Shown: positions 1 to 13,733 of the stretch, piece by piece
How the letters are laid out: each line of letters starts with the position of its first letter
Position numbering within the stretch: the first letter of the stretch is position 1
Assembly (NCBI RefSeq): GCF_905475345.1
Contig: NC_066589.1
Location: 3,777,501 to 3,841,500 of the forward strand
Reading direction: 5' to 3'
Source: Vespula vulgaris
Taxonomy: Eukaryota; Arthropoda; Insecta; Hymenoptera; Vespidae
Length of the DNA stretch: 64,000 nucleotides
Program-made: the position numbers and the translations under genes
Notes under the pieces: generated by a model
What the model saw: the letters and a program-made list of their open reading frames with translations, nothing else
Told to the model about the DNA's origin: nothing
The model's database searches: none

Positions 1-3000
1 TACTTCTGAACTCGTTCTCGAAAGAAAAAAAATGGCACTGTACAAATTCTGTAATTTTTACAAATATTTTAATCATTTTGTTTCTCTGATCGTCAGTGGC
101 ACCCATTGTGTGGTTTTCATTCTAAAAATGTTACAATAAAATTCTAAAAAGTTGATCATTGTTAGTAATACTTTGAATCTGTTTTTCGACTTTGTAAAAA
201 TGTATCGAAAGGTCCTTAGATTAAGAATATGCAAGATATTTCATAACTGATGATACAGTTAATAAGATAATTTTATATGAAAAAACAAGTAGAAATTATT
301 AAGTAAAATGTTTCGCGTCCGAAAATTTATTCTTACGTAGAATGAGGTATGATTTATTTAACATGCATTAAAAAGATTTATCTAGAATCAATTAGTGAAA
401 AATTTTGTTTATTTTTAATATGCAGTACTAAAGCACATTTATATGGAATTACTCAGTTCTTTGTTGTGCATGGATGCAATTGTACCTAAAGAATATTCAA
501 AAGTAATTTAAGAATATCATAGAACTGATTTAAAGAATAGTGGCGTATCTAGAGCAAGTAGGAAAGTTGCATCCTCTCCCCCGATCATGCATATTATTCC
601 AATTCTATCTTTTCCTTTCTATTTCTTTGTTAAATGCGAATTTGAAGAGGAAACAAAAACGAACTTCATTGTTATACAACAAATTTGTTTCAAATATTCA
701 TTTGATTGTCCAATTTGGATACACATGCAATAACTTATGTATTAACTTAATTGATTATTATCTATTGTAATGCTTAAACATTTGAAAATGAAAAGAAAAG
801 ATTAGAAATAAAAGATTAACATTTGAAAATCAAAATATGTTATAAAGCATTTACAGAAAGTTATTATAGAAAACACAATTACGCATTCAATTAAAATTTG
901 TACAGGATGAATTAATATTTCCAATAATATTACAATTTGAAAACAAAAATTTATATAATATTACAATTCGTCAAAAAATAGATATTTATCAATTAATAAA
1001 TATATTAACATAAATGCGAATAAAACATCGATCTGAATACAATATGCGAGATCCGTTAAATTGATTCATGAATAAATGCTTATATCCAGCGAATATTCAG
1101 TCTATTTTGTTTAAAATTAAATATGAACAAATTTTATTGTACATGTACTGCTTATTTTTTCAGAAACATAATTTACCTTTTACCAATTATACAACCATTT
1201 CCTAATATACGTGACTACACATTACAGAAAACATTCGAGATCTTCATATGAAGTATGAATAATTCTAAAAGTGTATATTGAAGTCCATATCGTGTTTAAA
1301 CTTTAAATACTATAGCTGCATGTAATTACGTAAATTTTCTTCATAATATGAGATGCTTTCAATGTAATTATATCGACATATTTCAGTGTACATAAAATTC
1401 CTAACATTGATATTAAAAACAGGTCAAGAAAAAACAAAATAAAAAATTGAACAAATGCTATTTTTATAAGTTCAGGCACAGTAGGTCGAGAATCTTTATA
1501 TTCGTTGCATTCTATTCCAAGCTACTAACTATTTTATCTGAAAAGAGAAACAAAAATATTTCTATAAAAATAATCAAAATTACGTTTGCAGATGATACAA
1601 GAATTTTTCTCTCATAATGATCCCTACGAAGTTGGCTCCAAAATTGTATGTAATTAAAAACAAAGGAATCCATGTATCTTTCAATAAACAAATTATATAT
1701 ACAAATTCAACTATTAAAAATAAGATATAACAAATTTACTCACAATTCCTTGGGGGGAATTGAGTATAATACTTTAAGTCAATAAAAAAGAAATATTCTA
1801 TTTGAGCCATTTTTATTACCTTAAATAGATATTTTTATTAAATATCTGAAAAGAGATTTGATAAATTTAAAAAATAAAGAGATTAGATAGATTTTTTATT
1901 TCTTACATACGTTATTTAATACTTTTTATCAAAACTTTGGTTACGATAAATTATAAAGAAAAAAAAAATAAAAGTAAGATACATTGTACTAAATAACTCC
2001 TAGAGAAAAAACTTGGAAATATCTCTACAATCGATCGATGTCAAAGTAGAGTCGAAAAGTTTCTTATTTAAAATAAATGCTCGGAAGAAGTGATCGTGAT
2101 CGAAGAAGAAGGAAAATTCCAGAAAGCATTCAATTCGCGATATCTATTCTTATATATTCCTACATAGCTATAACCTCGTACAATGTACATACATATGTAA
2201 ATACGTACATATGTAAGTATATTTTCTAGATAAAGTGACCTAACGTTAGAATGCAGCTCTAATAATATAGGTCAGACGTTATCGTAAAAAGTTATCGTCG
2301 ATAGTAGCTCGAACGCGAGAGGAACAATGAGACATCTCGAGTCAGAGAAAAACGGAGCGAGGTAAACGTTTATTTATCAGGAGGTGAACGATCTCCTGGT
2401 AAATCACGACGGGTGACCAAGCAAGTAAATTTAAACCGAAGCGTATAATTTTTCTTAGTGTATTATAAAGCCGCAGTTAAAGGAAGAAATGTTTTACGCA
2501 TTACTACGTCTGGAATAAATATAATAACATAGACGAGTAGATCTCTTGCTGCAAGTAAATGCCTCGGAAGACGAACAGATGATGAATTGCCATCGTGTCT
2601 TCCCCCAGAAAATGTTTACATTCGAGTGTATCTGTTGTAAGCGGATAAGCCCGGGTAAAATTCTAAATGAGTAAGACCAAAGGACCACCACAGACAGAGA
2701 TTGTAGTGATAAATGAGACGGACGATTAGATTTTAACGAATAGTCTTTCTTGAACAAAAAGAAAGGACAGAAAAATAACATTCAAACAAGTTTGTATAAA
2801 ATATGTAACAGTTTTTTACTTAACAACAAGTTATTTAATTATCATATTTAATTAACATACAGAATAAAGTTCGAGTTACACTGTATCACGAACCGGATGA
2901 ATATTTGTGGAGGTGCACAGATATGTCTTCCCACTTGTCTAATTAATGTTACATGATCTGTCGTCGAGTGGGAGCAACTAAACTCAGATCATGGTCTTGA

Positions 3001-4204
3001 CACTTTGCTCCAGAATAGCGATCAAATCATATACTTTTGAACATGAATTCAAACTAAGCGAAGAACTTCGCGATAATTGTTAACCAAACGGTATATCTAT
3101 CATAGCAAACTGTTCGCAGTCTACTACCGTGAATGACTTGAACCAAGGAATCGTTGTAACAAACAGTTGCAGGGTACAGCCCAGCGTATCGTAAGTCTAA
3201 ATTCAATCTTAATTCATTTCAGCAGCAGAACTCATTCGTAACTTATTTTATTTTAAGATGCACATGACTCGTTAAATCTCGCCTCGTCTGCGGAATATTT
3301 AATTAAGTAACAATCATGTGGAATTTTAAGGAAGTAAAGGTTTTTTATTAGCTAACTAGATTGATCAATCTTCTTTCTCTTCTACAATATTACCGTATAA
3401 TTTTTGTACAAAGATAAAATACTTGCATGAAACATATGATTCACTAATGAGTATTCTATATACTGAATGATTGAAAAGTATTCGGAATCGTGATTTGGAG
3501 ATAAGCAATCGATTTAACTCTGGTTCACGGTAAAAATATTATAAAATCTGCTTAACAAAATAAAACCCGTTAAAAGAATTCTACATGTATTGTTATTGTT
3601 TCAAAAGAAATTTAAAATAAAAAAAGAATAAAAAGATATCCTTAGATTTGTTTGTTTATATGCTACAACTTTCTGAAATATTGAATGAAAATGTGATAAT
3701 CAGAATATTTCTCCGTTGAAGTCAATTCTTACATTTTTCAAACACGATAGGATTTTTCAAATACGTAGCAGGATTATTTTGCTGAAAATAATTCAATACT
3801 TATGATAATTTAACGATTTCATCTTTCGATCACTTTATTTAATCATTTTTATATCATTTAGATATACTTTCTTGTTTCTTTTTATCGTTCCGATTTCTAT
3901 TTATTGCTGATTATTACTCAATGCAATTTTATTTATTATCATTAGCAAATAACATTATAACGGAGCAATCGAATTTCCAAAGGAAATTTATATAACCATC
4001 GGGTATCGTAATTAAAATTGGATTTGGAACGAAATTATCGTATTCACAAAATTACGAGTCGAACGTGAGATTCGTGATATTATTACGATAACTGTAAAAA
4101 TATCTCTTTTTCTTCCTCTTCTCTTCCTCTCTCTCTCTCTCTCTCTTTCATTCTTTCTTTTGGAGAATATAAATTGTGACATTACGAAAAGCTCCTTATC
4201 TTAC
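1..4204 (-). other. Downstream intron of the DIP-like gene (left end open)
   Basis: No exon was found here. I looked on the minus strand for the expected end of Ig2 (cysteine in a YLCIASNG-like block) and Ig3 and saw nothing matching. The stretch is very AT-rich, with poly-A/T runs and an ACATATGT-type palindromic patch around 2185-2216. A short GC-richer patch at about 2470-2720 has an open frame on the minus strand but no family features. A (CT)n tract sits about 60 bases past the donor. Confidence 0.75.
4127..4146 (+). repeat. (CT)n microsatellite
   Basis: A short CT dinucleotide run in the intron, about 60 bases past the donor of the Ig2 exon. It reads as GA in the transcript. Confidence 0.9.
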
Positions 4205-4363
4205 CTCCTTGGCCATCTCCAAGAGATATAAGTTCTCCATCCTCACGCTTCCAAGTGATGTTCGGTTGTGGTGATCCTCTTGCTGCACAGCGCAATGTCA
4301 CGTTACTGCCTTCTTTAACGACCATGTCTGTACTTGTCGAATTGTCGAGAATGTCTGGAGGAA
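4205..4363 (-). CDS. Exon of a DIP/lachesin-like protein: first half of Ig2
   Basis: This 159-nt internal exon begins after TTTTACAG and ends at GGAG before GTAAG, an excellent donor. It is in phase 1 at both ends. After completing a valine it encodes PPDILDNSTSTDMVVKEG, then SNVTLRCAARGSPQPNITW, then KREDGELISLGDGQG. It therefore carries the first cysteine and the tryptophan of the second Ig domain, with sequons N-S-T, N-V-T and N-I-T. The PPDI...TSTDMVV...EGSNVTL pattern is typical of DIPs just after Ig1. The second Ig2 cysteine and the usual YLCIASNG block are in the next exon, which I could not find between 1 and 4204, so the gene continues left of the window. The preceding intron is only 576 bp. 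Confidence 0.95.
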
Positions 4364-4939
4364 CTGTAAAAGGAATTTAGTTGAAAAACCTTACTCAAAG
4401 TAGTTAGAACGAAGTTACATACTCGTAATTTCAGAAACTTTCTAATACGAAATTATTAAAGAGCACTGGACGCATTTTTACTGAAGAAGAAACTTTTAAT
4501 GAATCCTTTGTAGTCTCGAACGTTTTATCTACGAACATATAGGTATATGCACATACCTTGGGCTTCGTTTTGTGTTCAAAAGAAAAGGAAAAAAAAAACA
4601 AAGAAACAAAAAAATGGACATGCAAGTTATTCCTGTACATGTATTGTCACAAATGTTACATCGACGAAACGTCATACTCACATAACACGGTCTTCCAATC
4701 TTTCTATTCCCCGAGAGACGGCTCGATATTGGATATCTAGTATCGTGTCAGTGAGATTACGACTTTACGTTATAACTTAATTGCATTATTTTTATTCTTG
4801 AACGATCTTTTAATAAAGCATTTGTAGGTTTCATCAATGTATCATATTTTCATTCGGTGATTAATTTCATTTAAATATTCTATGATATACGAGAACACGG
4901 AAAAAAGAGTTATTAATTAGAGAAATACGGCGTACTAAC
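4364..4939 (-). other. Short intron between the Ig1 and Ig2 exons
   Basis: This 576-bp intron has a GT donor (GTTAGT) at its 5' end and a TTTTACAG acceptor at its 3' end, read on the minus strand. It contains only AT-rich sequence and an A-rich run near 4580-4615. Confidence 0.9.
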
Positions 4940-5147
4940 CTACAACTTCCAAAAAGCCAGTTTGACTTTTCATAGGTTCGGTGTTTATTTGACACATGTA
5001 ATATCCCTGGTCGCTTGGATTGACATCTCGTATATGTAAATACCACATCTTATGCTCGCTGTGCGTTACTTTGATTCTATCATTTTTCGTTATCACGTGA
5101 TTAGCTATCGTCAGAATAGTCTGTGTATCGACTCTCAACCAGGCGAC
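4940..5147 (-). CDS. Exon of a DIP/lachesin-like protein: second half of Ig1
   Basis: This 208-nt internal exon enters in phase 0 after GTGTTTCAG and leaves in phase 1 at a GTTAGT donor. It encodes 69 residues plus one base. It opens with VAWLRVDTQTILTI, which includes the invariant Ig tryptophan, followed by NHVITKNDRIKVTHSEH. It then gives WYLHIRDV, with D-Q-G-Y-Y-M-C holding the second Ig cysteine, and QINTEPMKSQTGFLEVV. This string is the hallmark of the DIP/lachesin family and carries much of the Dpr-binding face in known structures (family knowledge). The frame also stays open into the upstream intron, but those residues lie beyond the splice acceptor and are not coding. Together with the 98-nt exon it completes Ig1 as a 306-nt phase 1-1 module. 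Confidence 0.96.
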
Positions 5148-5347
5148 CTGAAACACAAAATTCAGAATACAATAGCGTTCGAAGTCCAATATAAAATAGA
5201 ATATGAATATTACTCTGAGAGTAATAAAGGAATAATAATATTCTCTCGATCAAATTCAGTATTCGATTGTTATACGTTTAATTGATACATTTTATTTCGT
5301 CCGCATATATGCAAATATATGTTAGCCATGACTAATTAATCAGTACA

Positions 5348-5353
<6 letters not shown>

Positions 5354-5403
<50 letters not shown>
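5354..5403. repeat. (TA)n microsatellite, about 25 units
   Basis: An uninterrupted TA array about 200 bases inside the giant intron, near its 3' end. Confidence 0.97.
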
Positions 5404-5406
<3 letters not shown>

Positions 5407-6028
5407 CGAACGGTCTGATATCTGATTCGAGCGACAGATATTGAAAATTAAAGTGAAATATTATTTATACTGTGAAACAGTTAATATCAAACACATAAAA
5501 ACTATTAAAATTGTTTTAGAAAATCTAATTATTCAACGAAGACATGGCTTTTTATTTTAAAAATCACGTATTTTAATTAAAAAAGTTTTTTTTCACTAAG
5601 AAGTAATGTCAATGTTCTTTAGAAGTAGCGTTTGTAAATTATTTTGGTTGAAATCGCATATGATATATAACGGTATCGTTCAGTAAGAGTACAAAGATAC
5701 TTTTTGATCTTGGTGAATAAAGCTCGTTAGAGTTTCTTTGATGCACCATTACGAAATCGACTGCACTTTCGACAAGAAAGATATTATTTTCCAGGATGGA
5801 CGATTTGTTTGACAACGAAAGAATCTTTCGTTATGTTCTTACGTAAGAAAGAAGGAACTGTTTGATTTTCTACCTTCTGGCAAGAAGAAGACAACGAGAA
5901 GGCAGTATCCTCCGACTTATTTTCCAATTCTCGGTGTTCCCAACGTACGCTTTTTGATGGTCACTTTACATTGCAAATTGTGAAAGCACGGCCCCTTTCT
6001 TTCGTCAAAACCTACCGTTGATTTTATT

Positions 6029-6033
<5 letters not shown>

Positions 6034-6079
<46 letters not shown>
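6034..6079 (+). repeat. (CT)23 microsatellite, left arm of an inverted pair
   Basis: A pure CT array followed 61 bases later by a (GA)n array of similar or greater length. Confidence 0.97.
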
Positions 6080-6082
<3 letters not shown>

Positions 6083-6133
6083 TCTCTTGAAGTTGTTCTT
6101 TCAAAAATATACCCTAGAGTTCTTCGAAACTTT

Positions 6134-6140
<7 letters not shown>

Positions 6141-6198
<58 letters not shown>

Positions 6199-6235
6199 AG
6201 AGAGGAAGAAAGAGAGGAAGAGAGAGAGAGAGAAA
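6141..6235 (+). repeat. (GA)n microsatellite, right arm of an inverted pair
   Basis: A GA array with a few A- and G-rich interruptions, complementary to the CT array at 6034-6079. Confidence 0.97.
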
Positions 6236-9200
6236 AGCTGTTTAGCCCTTTCCGTTTTATATCATTGTATATTCAACTTGGAACTTTTATAAAATCTCTA
6301 TATATGTAGAGGCATTGTATAGTATATCATTCCTCGGAAATAACTCTTTCTCCTCTTGTAGGAAGAAAAGAATTATCATTCCTTCTATTATCTTATATTC
6401 ATTCCTACTATTCCTACTATTGTTATTTCCTTCTAATTACTTATTATTTTTGTTCTCTCTATTATTTTTTATTTACATTTCATGGTATTTTACTTACTTA
6501 CGATAATTAATTATGAATCGTTGATGATTAATTAACCTTCTATTATTCACGGCCTTAATAAAACCTAGGTATCTCGCAATAGATAAAAGAAGGATTATTG
6601 ATGATCATCTTTGATCGCTAGTCAAAAACGATACATCGTTCACAAGTATCATACGAGTGCAATTTTTAGGAAAATAAAAATCTCTTTATCCCATGATATG
6701 TGACGAACGGGTTGGATGAAATTTAAAACGTCAAAGATAAATCCGCGTTGTTCGATTATTTTTTGTCGTGCATCGGAAGGCAAAACAAACTACATTTTCC
6801 TCGCAACAAAGCCGGCCATTTGTGACAGAGGAAACGAGGCATCGTATAGACGACGGTCACCACCCCCTACAACTCTAACTCCTGTACCCTAAAGCACCAC
6901 CCATCGAACCCCTCTTGCTTTTACACATTGTTGCCGTTCACAGCTCTAGTATGGTGGGTTATCGTCGACGGTAGCAGACCCGATAAACGCTGCTTTGTGG
7001 CCACTGAATTGCATCCCCGATCGAACCGGTTTAGCAGCTCTCCTTCTCGCTGACGTAACCACTTTGGGTACTGGCACAACCTGTTCTTGTGCAGTAAGCC
7101 ATCTCAACGCGTCTTCGATCACAAATATTCATCAATATCATCGTATAATTTCAATGTCATCTTTGAGTTTACCTTCGAGCAAGATTATGTCTTTTCAAGC
7201 ACGACTGCAACATGGCTGATTTTCTTATTTTTTCCTGATAAGATAAGCTCCAGACAATTAATTGTATACAAAAATAAGTAGTAGAGGTGTTTAAAGATCA
7301 ACTTATGTTTTATATTCCTCTTATAAATAAAAAATAAAATTGTTTTATATTGAAACAAATTTTTCATTATAAATAAACAAAGTTTTACTTAAAATTTTTA
7401 TTTTTTAATTGTTTTAATAAAATTGGTTGTGTAAAAAGATCAAATAAATATTTTGTTGTGCCGAATCATCGATGATATGGTTACGCAGCGTTCCTTACGT
7501 ACTACGATTATTATAGTCGCATAGTTCGAATTGAGGACAGAACATTACGGAATCAAGAGGATTACAAGAATGTCTTCGGATTAACTGAACCTCCACGTAT
7601 GTAAAATATTATAACAAAATAGGAATCTCAGTGAAGCAAATATGTGGTCGAAGTAATGGGAACAAATATTACTTATATAGCAACAAGCATACTTTCTCTA
7701 ATCCTTGACAAACCTGGAGATTTTGTGAAATTTTCAAATAACATTATTTTAAAATTACTTTTTAAAATTATTCGAGAAATAATTCATATTTAAAACAAAT
7801 ATTTCTTGATATATTTTACATGAAGGTAAATTTATCTATTTGCGATTAAATAATTTATTTGTTTACACGAAATAAATTATTCGTTATATACTAATACAAT
7901 ATTGTTATTTCCTCGTTAATTGATTTTGATGGAAATAATTGCTTAAATGTACAAAAATGCTATTTTTCCGATTATGATAATATGAATCTGTTACTAAAAT
8001 TTTGATACTTCTTTCAATAATTGCGTTACGATTAATGATTAACTTTTAGCAACAGGTGAAATAGATTTTCTTTTATTTATACCGTACGAGAGAAGTCTTT
8101 AAAGGAAAGGAATTAAAGTGATATCGACGGGATCTCGGCGGAAATGAGATTTGAAAGATATAGAAACAAAGAGACAGGAAGAAGAGAGATTCACAGACGA
8201 TGTCGTATTTCGTCGGTGAATCATGTCTATTGTTCGAATAATGCCGATACCGATGCTGTCTCCTATATAAGTTTGACTTATAAAGCATCGTTAGTATTGG
8301 TAGCAAAGGTAATTGCAACGAAGCTGCAAGAATTTTCATTCCCACAAAGAAGTCCTGCCGTTCAAGAAGTCAGAGCAAATTCTTGCATCTCTTTAGAAAA
8401 TCTTTTCTCTTTAATCTTTCTTTGAGAGAGTTCACCCCTTTCCAGTTTCTTCTTTTTCTATGTTTACTCATTTTGCTCTATTTACTGTCTACCTCTCGCA
8501 ACCCCGTTACCTCATACCATACCACTCACCCTCTCTATCTCTCAGATTTTTTTCTTCGAAGGGTATTCAACTTTGTACATGACGAACAGTGCGTGTAAAG
8601 CCAAAGAACGTTTAATACCAAGCTAGAAAGTTTAACGATATCTGCATTATTTGAAGTAGTCAGCGTTTTTCCGTCGGTGAAATTTAATATTCACGCTTTC
8701 ACAATATTTCCAGTTGTTTCACTCGCTTTATTTCGAAATTTAAAATTTGCATTATAAAAAAAGATTTTCATATTGATGCAGGGGAAAATTTAATAAAAGT
8801 GCATATTGTTCGGAATAGATACTTAAATATATCCGAGAAATAGTGATCTTCGAAATGCTTCAGGAAATCGAACAACCGATTGGGCACGAAACAGAATTTC
8901 GGAGGAATCAGAGGAAAATGTATTGGTAACGTGAGGACGTAGTTCAAAGTGTCAGAGAACGTAGGAGGAGGAATGGACAACAATACGTAATACGCCGGCA
9001 GCATTTAATCGGGCGTTAAACGATCGAACACGAAACGTCAGAGAACGTTGTTCGAGCGTCTCGAATTCGTGGTGCGAAGTGAGGACACAATGACAGAAGC
9101 GGCCGTTTCCGTTTCTCTTCGTAACCACGAGTCCAACTAAAACGTCGTCCTTCCGCTTACTCGAAACCACGATTCCTCTCATCTCCTGCCAACTCTCCCT

Positions 9201-12200
9201 TTTCCTCTTTCTTCGTTTCTGTCGTACATCGTCGAACAAGTCGTCATAAATCGAAATTTGCTCTCCTAACATTAGAGACACGTTAACACGCTTAAAATTT
9301 TACATATATGATCTTTTCATGCTGTTTTTCGCATATCTTCCATTCACAGCACCTTATTACACAACGACATGACGATATTAATTCATTAAATCGTGAAAAA
9401 AAAAATAACGATTATTTTCATCTATTAACGTAAACATTTAATTTTGTTTAAACGAGTAATGAGAGATATTTAAGATGTTTTGTGGATAAAATAAACTTAA
9501 ATTTTACTCATTAAAGAAGTTTACCAAAGGTTTTCGATTCACACGTTTAAAAAAATATTTTTAAGATGCCATCGTTATTTTCCTTCGATGCTGAAAACTG
9601 GAAGCAAAGCAAAGAAGAAAGTTTCCTCACGCTAGCTTTTCAATCGTCTTTTTTCTTCGCAAACTAAATTCTTCTATCATCGTCCGAAAGGAAAGTAGAC
9701 GCAATCACTTTATATTTCGTTGATATTCACATAAATGACGAACTTCACGTAACAAATCACGAACTATCGTAAATCATTTTAACAAGTTAATCCATTTCAA
9801 AGATATTCATTCGTCAGAATTTTTACTAATAAAAAAAAAGAGAATTGCATCCTTGAAAGGAACTTATTCAATATTGAGTAACTAATATTTCAATCGAAAA
9901 GAAACTTATCAGTTTCGGTGCTCACCCAAAATATTTCAGCATCGTCGTTTTTCCACGTTTCATTCTTTCAATGTCCTCTCAGATGTAAATTTCCGAGCAG
10001 CCACCGACGTTGCAATAAATTTTTGATGCTCGTTAATTGCCATCCTTATTTTCCTGCTCCTTGCTTTGCTCGAACTTGATTTTTCTTTATCTTCTTTTCT
10101 TTCATTCATCTTGTATGCTTAATTTTATCCCTCAATGTAGATAGACGAAATAGTACCGTTATAAAATTTATATTTTACTACTATAAAGTATTTTTGTCCG
10201 ATGAATTATATATAAGATCATGTTTCCGGAATAGTTAATAATTGACGCAGTTCGAAATTGGAACAATTCCCACATCAAAGAAAATATATATGATATTGCA
10301 AAAAGCGTGAAGCATATGTTAAAGTATATCGCTTGGTTGAAAGAAAAAACCTGTTCTTCCGACGAAAGCAGTAGAGCGGTAACGTTTCAGTGAACTCACT
10401 CGAAACTGGGTTAGATGAATTCTTATAGTGGGGTTGAAAATTAAAGGGTAACGTTTCGGATGCTAAGTACCAGTAGGCTCTTATTACGGCGTGCTCGTGA
10501 CTCTTATGGGTATTACAATGGCCACCTGGAATGCAGATGACGTTGGCAACGCGTAGAAACGCGTCCATTGTGTAAAAGTCGAGTGAAATGCACGAAAAGA
10601 AAGGGGATAGTAAGAGAGGGCGAGTATCGCGACACCACCTTTCATATTACGCATTTAAAAGTAAATGAGACCAGTTTGCGTCACGAACTGTAGGTACTTC
10701 CTCACGTTTTGTAAATTTTCACTTCTCCTCTAATTAAAAGACATTCTTCCTCCATGGAAATCGTTTCGAGTCTGCATCGTGCTAGCTTTCTGGTTCTATT
10801 CTTGAATTGTCAAACGTGCTGAAGTATTTTTGCTGAAATTGACTCATCGGTGCATTAAAAAATTACGAAAATATTTCAAAGATCCCAATAGAACATCAAG
10901 AACAATTCCAGGTACTTAAAACTTATGAAATAGACTAAGAATCAATTTGTACTGACATAATTATTCGCGATTTCAAATATATTCTTTTTTTTACGTTTTC
11001 ATTCATAAGACCGTTTTAATAACTTACAACGATAGTAGGGAGTCCGGAAGCGTTTAAAACTATTAAAAACTTATTTAAGAATTCGCTTTTAATATAAAGG
11101 GTTTTTACTTCGAGTTTTTTTATTAAGATTCAATATTAATAGTTAGGAGAAAATATTCTTTCTAGCAATAATTACATACATTATTATATTCTTCAACATT
11201 TCTATGTCATTATATTAAACAATTGTAATTGATGACGTAATTGTCTATATTCGTTTTTTTTTATGGAATCCCATTAATCAACATGATAGAGAACTAGGTA
11301 CAGTACATCATAATACAGAATTAGTAAATATATTGTGTGGAATTGTATTTGAAATATATTTATATAGAAATGGAATATATTATAAAAACAAGTATACTAT
11401 GAAAACGTCATTTCTTTATGAGTACATTGAATAATATTCTGCGTAATACATTTTAAGAACATGGAGAAACAGGATACATGTATTATACGTCAATAGCGAA
11501 GAAAAAAAAATTGAGGAGAAAGAATTTTTAATATAATGAAAACGGTGTTTAAAAGATTTATGTATTCGACAATACAATGTAGCAAAATAGATTTTAGAAA
11601 AATGGAAAATATGAATTGTTTTCAAAAAACCAATTAGTGTAAGATAGTTTTATATTATTATTATTAACATCGTTATGTTGTTTCAGCATGACTGCATATG
11701 TACTTATATTATAACAAGCGAAAGTTTTTAAAATATTATATATTAACCTGTTGATGCACCATTTTTGTACGTTGAATCTCTTTCTATGCCTTCTCCAAGT
11801 TTTTTCTCTTTTCCTTGTTATTATGAATAATAGATGAATGTGAAATTAAAGTACCAAAAATCGTCTGTACGCTCTGCTAGAAATGGAAACAAATTGTAAA
11901 AAAGTAAAAGAACAAAAAATGTCATCAACAAGCATTGTAAATTATGATGCGAGTAGAATTCAGTTCAGAAATCTGTAAACCCATAAAAATTCTATAATTA
12001 ATCGATCAATATATCGATTAATGTTGCTTTCCTACAGACCTTGCACTTTCAAAATTTTTTATAAGAATTAGAAAATTCATCAAAACGTATCGGTAGAATA
12101 ATAAAAGCTAGAATGGAAGGTGAGAGTTAATTTACAACGGGTCGTAACGTTTGATTGCTTTTCTCGGTAATCCAAGAAGACTATATACGCTTTGGGAATC

Positions 12201-12257
12201 ACGAAAATTAATGCGTAACGCGTGCACCGGATAGAGGATGGGGTACGCACGTAAAAA

Positions 12258-12282
12258 AGAGAGAGAGAGAAAGAGAGAGAAA
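12258..12282 (+). repeat. (GA)n microsatellite
   Basis: A short, slightly interrupted GA run. Confidence 0.9.
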
Positions 12283-13681
12283 GTTTCTCAGCAAACGAGT
12301 AGTAAAACTGCAAACCTATGTGCTAGACGTGATACCCGTGAAGCATCATAATAGCTTCTCGTTGGAAGGATCCTAGCGATATAATCTGAAGGAGCTCAGT
12401 ATATAAGCAAAAAATGTGTTTGACGCCTTTCTCGATACTATGTTACAAAGAGTGCGATAACCAGTATATAAATGTGCGAGAGACTGCCATATGATCTTGC
12501 TTCATGCCAATGTTAACGTACGAGCAACGACGGTAAACAGGAATCGGATGAAGCTGAAGCTGAGAGAAACAGAGAAAGAAAGAGAGATATAGGGAAAGAA
12601 AGTGAGAGAGAAAGAAGGAAGAAGAAATCGTTGACCCGAAAATGGAAGTTTCAGGAATAAATTTTCATTATTTCCACGGGATTCGTGCAACCCTCGACTG
12701 GCGAGTTTCCAGAAAAATAATAACGTAACATTTTACTTCGAAACCGGTCGACATTCTCATCCTTTGCATGCATATCGCTCTCACCCTACTGGATTACATA
12801 GAGTCTCGTGTTTCTGATAAACGCGAGCTGAACGCTATGACGAAGGCGATAGAGTTGATCGTTAGGAAGCATGGATAAGTTTTTGAAGGTATTGTGCAGT
12901 AGATATTTATTTTTTGTTAACTTCTCGCTTATGCTATAGAGATATAAGATACAAAAGCCATATTTCTATTCTATCGAGGTAATCGATATGCCAACTATTT
13001 TATGTATTAACAAAAACAATTTTCAAAAATGATTAATATATTTTTAAACTATTAACATTGTATACGGTCCTTTGAAAAGTATATCTTAAATGTAAAAATG
13101 CGTTTAAGATGCGACTGATGAACTGTGATTTTTTGATTGGCCGATGATTGATCTTTAACGTATCGGTGTTGTAGCTGAAGAACACAATTTTCCTTTAAAT
13201 AAAAAATAAGGTTCTCCTATACTTTAAAATGTATCTCATAAGAATAGAATTTGTTAATTATTCTTAAATATTATTAGCTATGTTAATTCCATCATGTTTG
13301 CTCGTGTTAACGATGATGGGAGGAAAGTTCTGCTATCCACAAAGTAACTGAAGAAATTTTCTCATGCGAAAATCTCCACAATTCTGGCGTCCAAATGTTT
13401 CACTGCTCTTATTTTTCAAATACTTGATACAATCCAATTTATCACAATATACGTGATCTTTCAAGACTTCTCGAAAACATTTAAAACACTTTTGCAAGAA
13501 TTCTTTTCGTTATCAAACTTCTTGTAAATAATGGATTCATAAACTTTGTCTTTTAGGATTTTCGAAAGAAACATCATCTTATAGAGAATATATAGCTATT
13601 CTTTACTATTTTTTAAAAAATAGATACTGAAGTGTCTTTCATGGCGCAATCCAACGCATAAACCCGTAAAAGTCATTCAAA

Positions 13682-13683
<2 letters not shown>

Positions 13684-13730
<47 letters not shown>
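13684..13730 (+). repeat. (CT)n microsatellite, about 22 units
   Basis: A nearly pure CT array trailed by a short (TATC)n stretch to about 13742. Confidence 0.96.

Positions 13731-13733
<3 letters not shown>

Noticed and set aside
5148..5189. Continuation of the Ig1 exon frame upstream (a start at 5189)
   Set aside because: The added residues do not match the family and lie beyond a clear GTTTCAG acceptor. The true partner is the exon ending at 27704.
6018..6245. Plus-strand frame of Ser/Leu then Arg/Glu repeats
   Set aside because: It is purely the (CT)n and (GA)n arrays read as codons.
9000..9281. Minus-strand 109-codon basic frame in a CpG-rich patch
   Set aside because: It is Arg/Lys-rich with no motif and no splice context that links it to the DIP exons. 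Better treated as a possible regulatory island.
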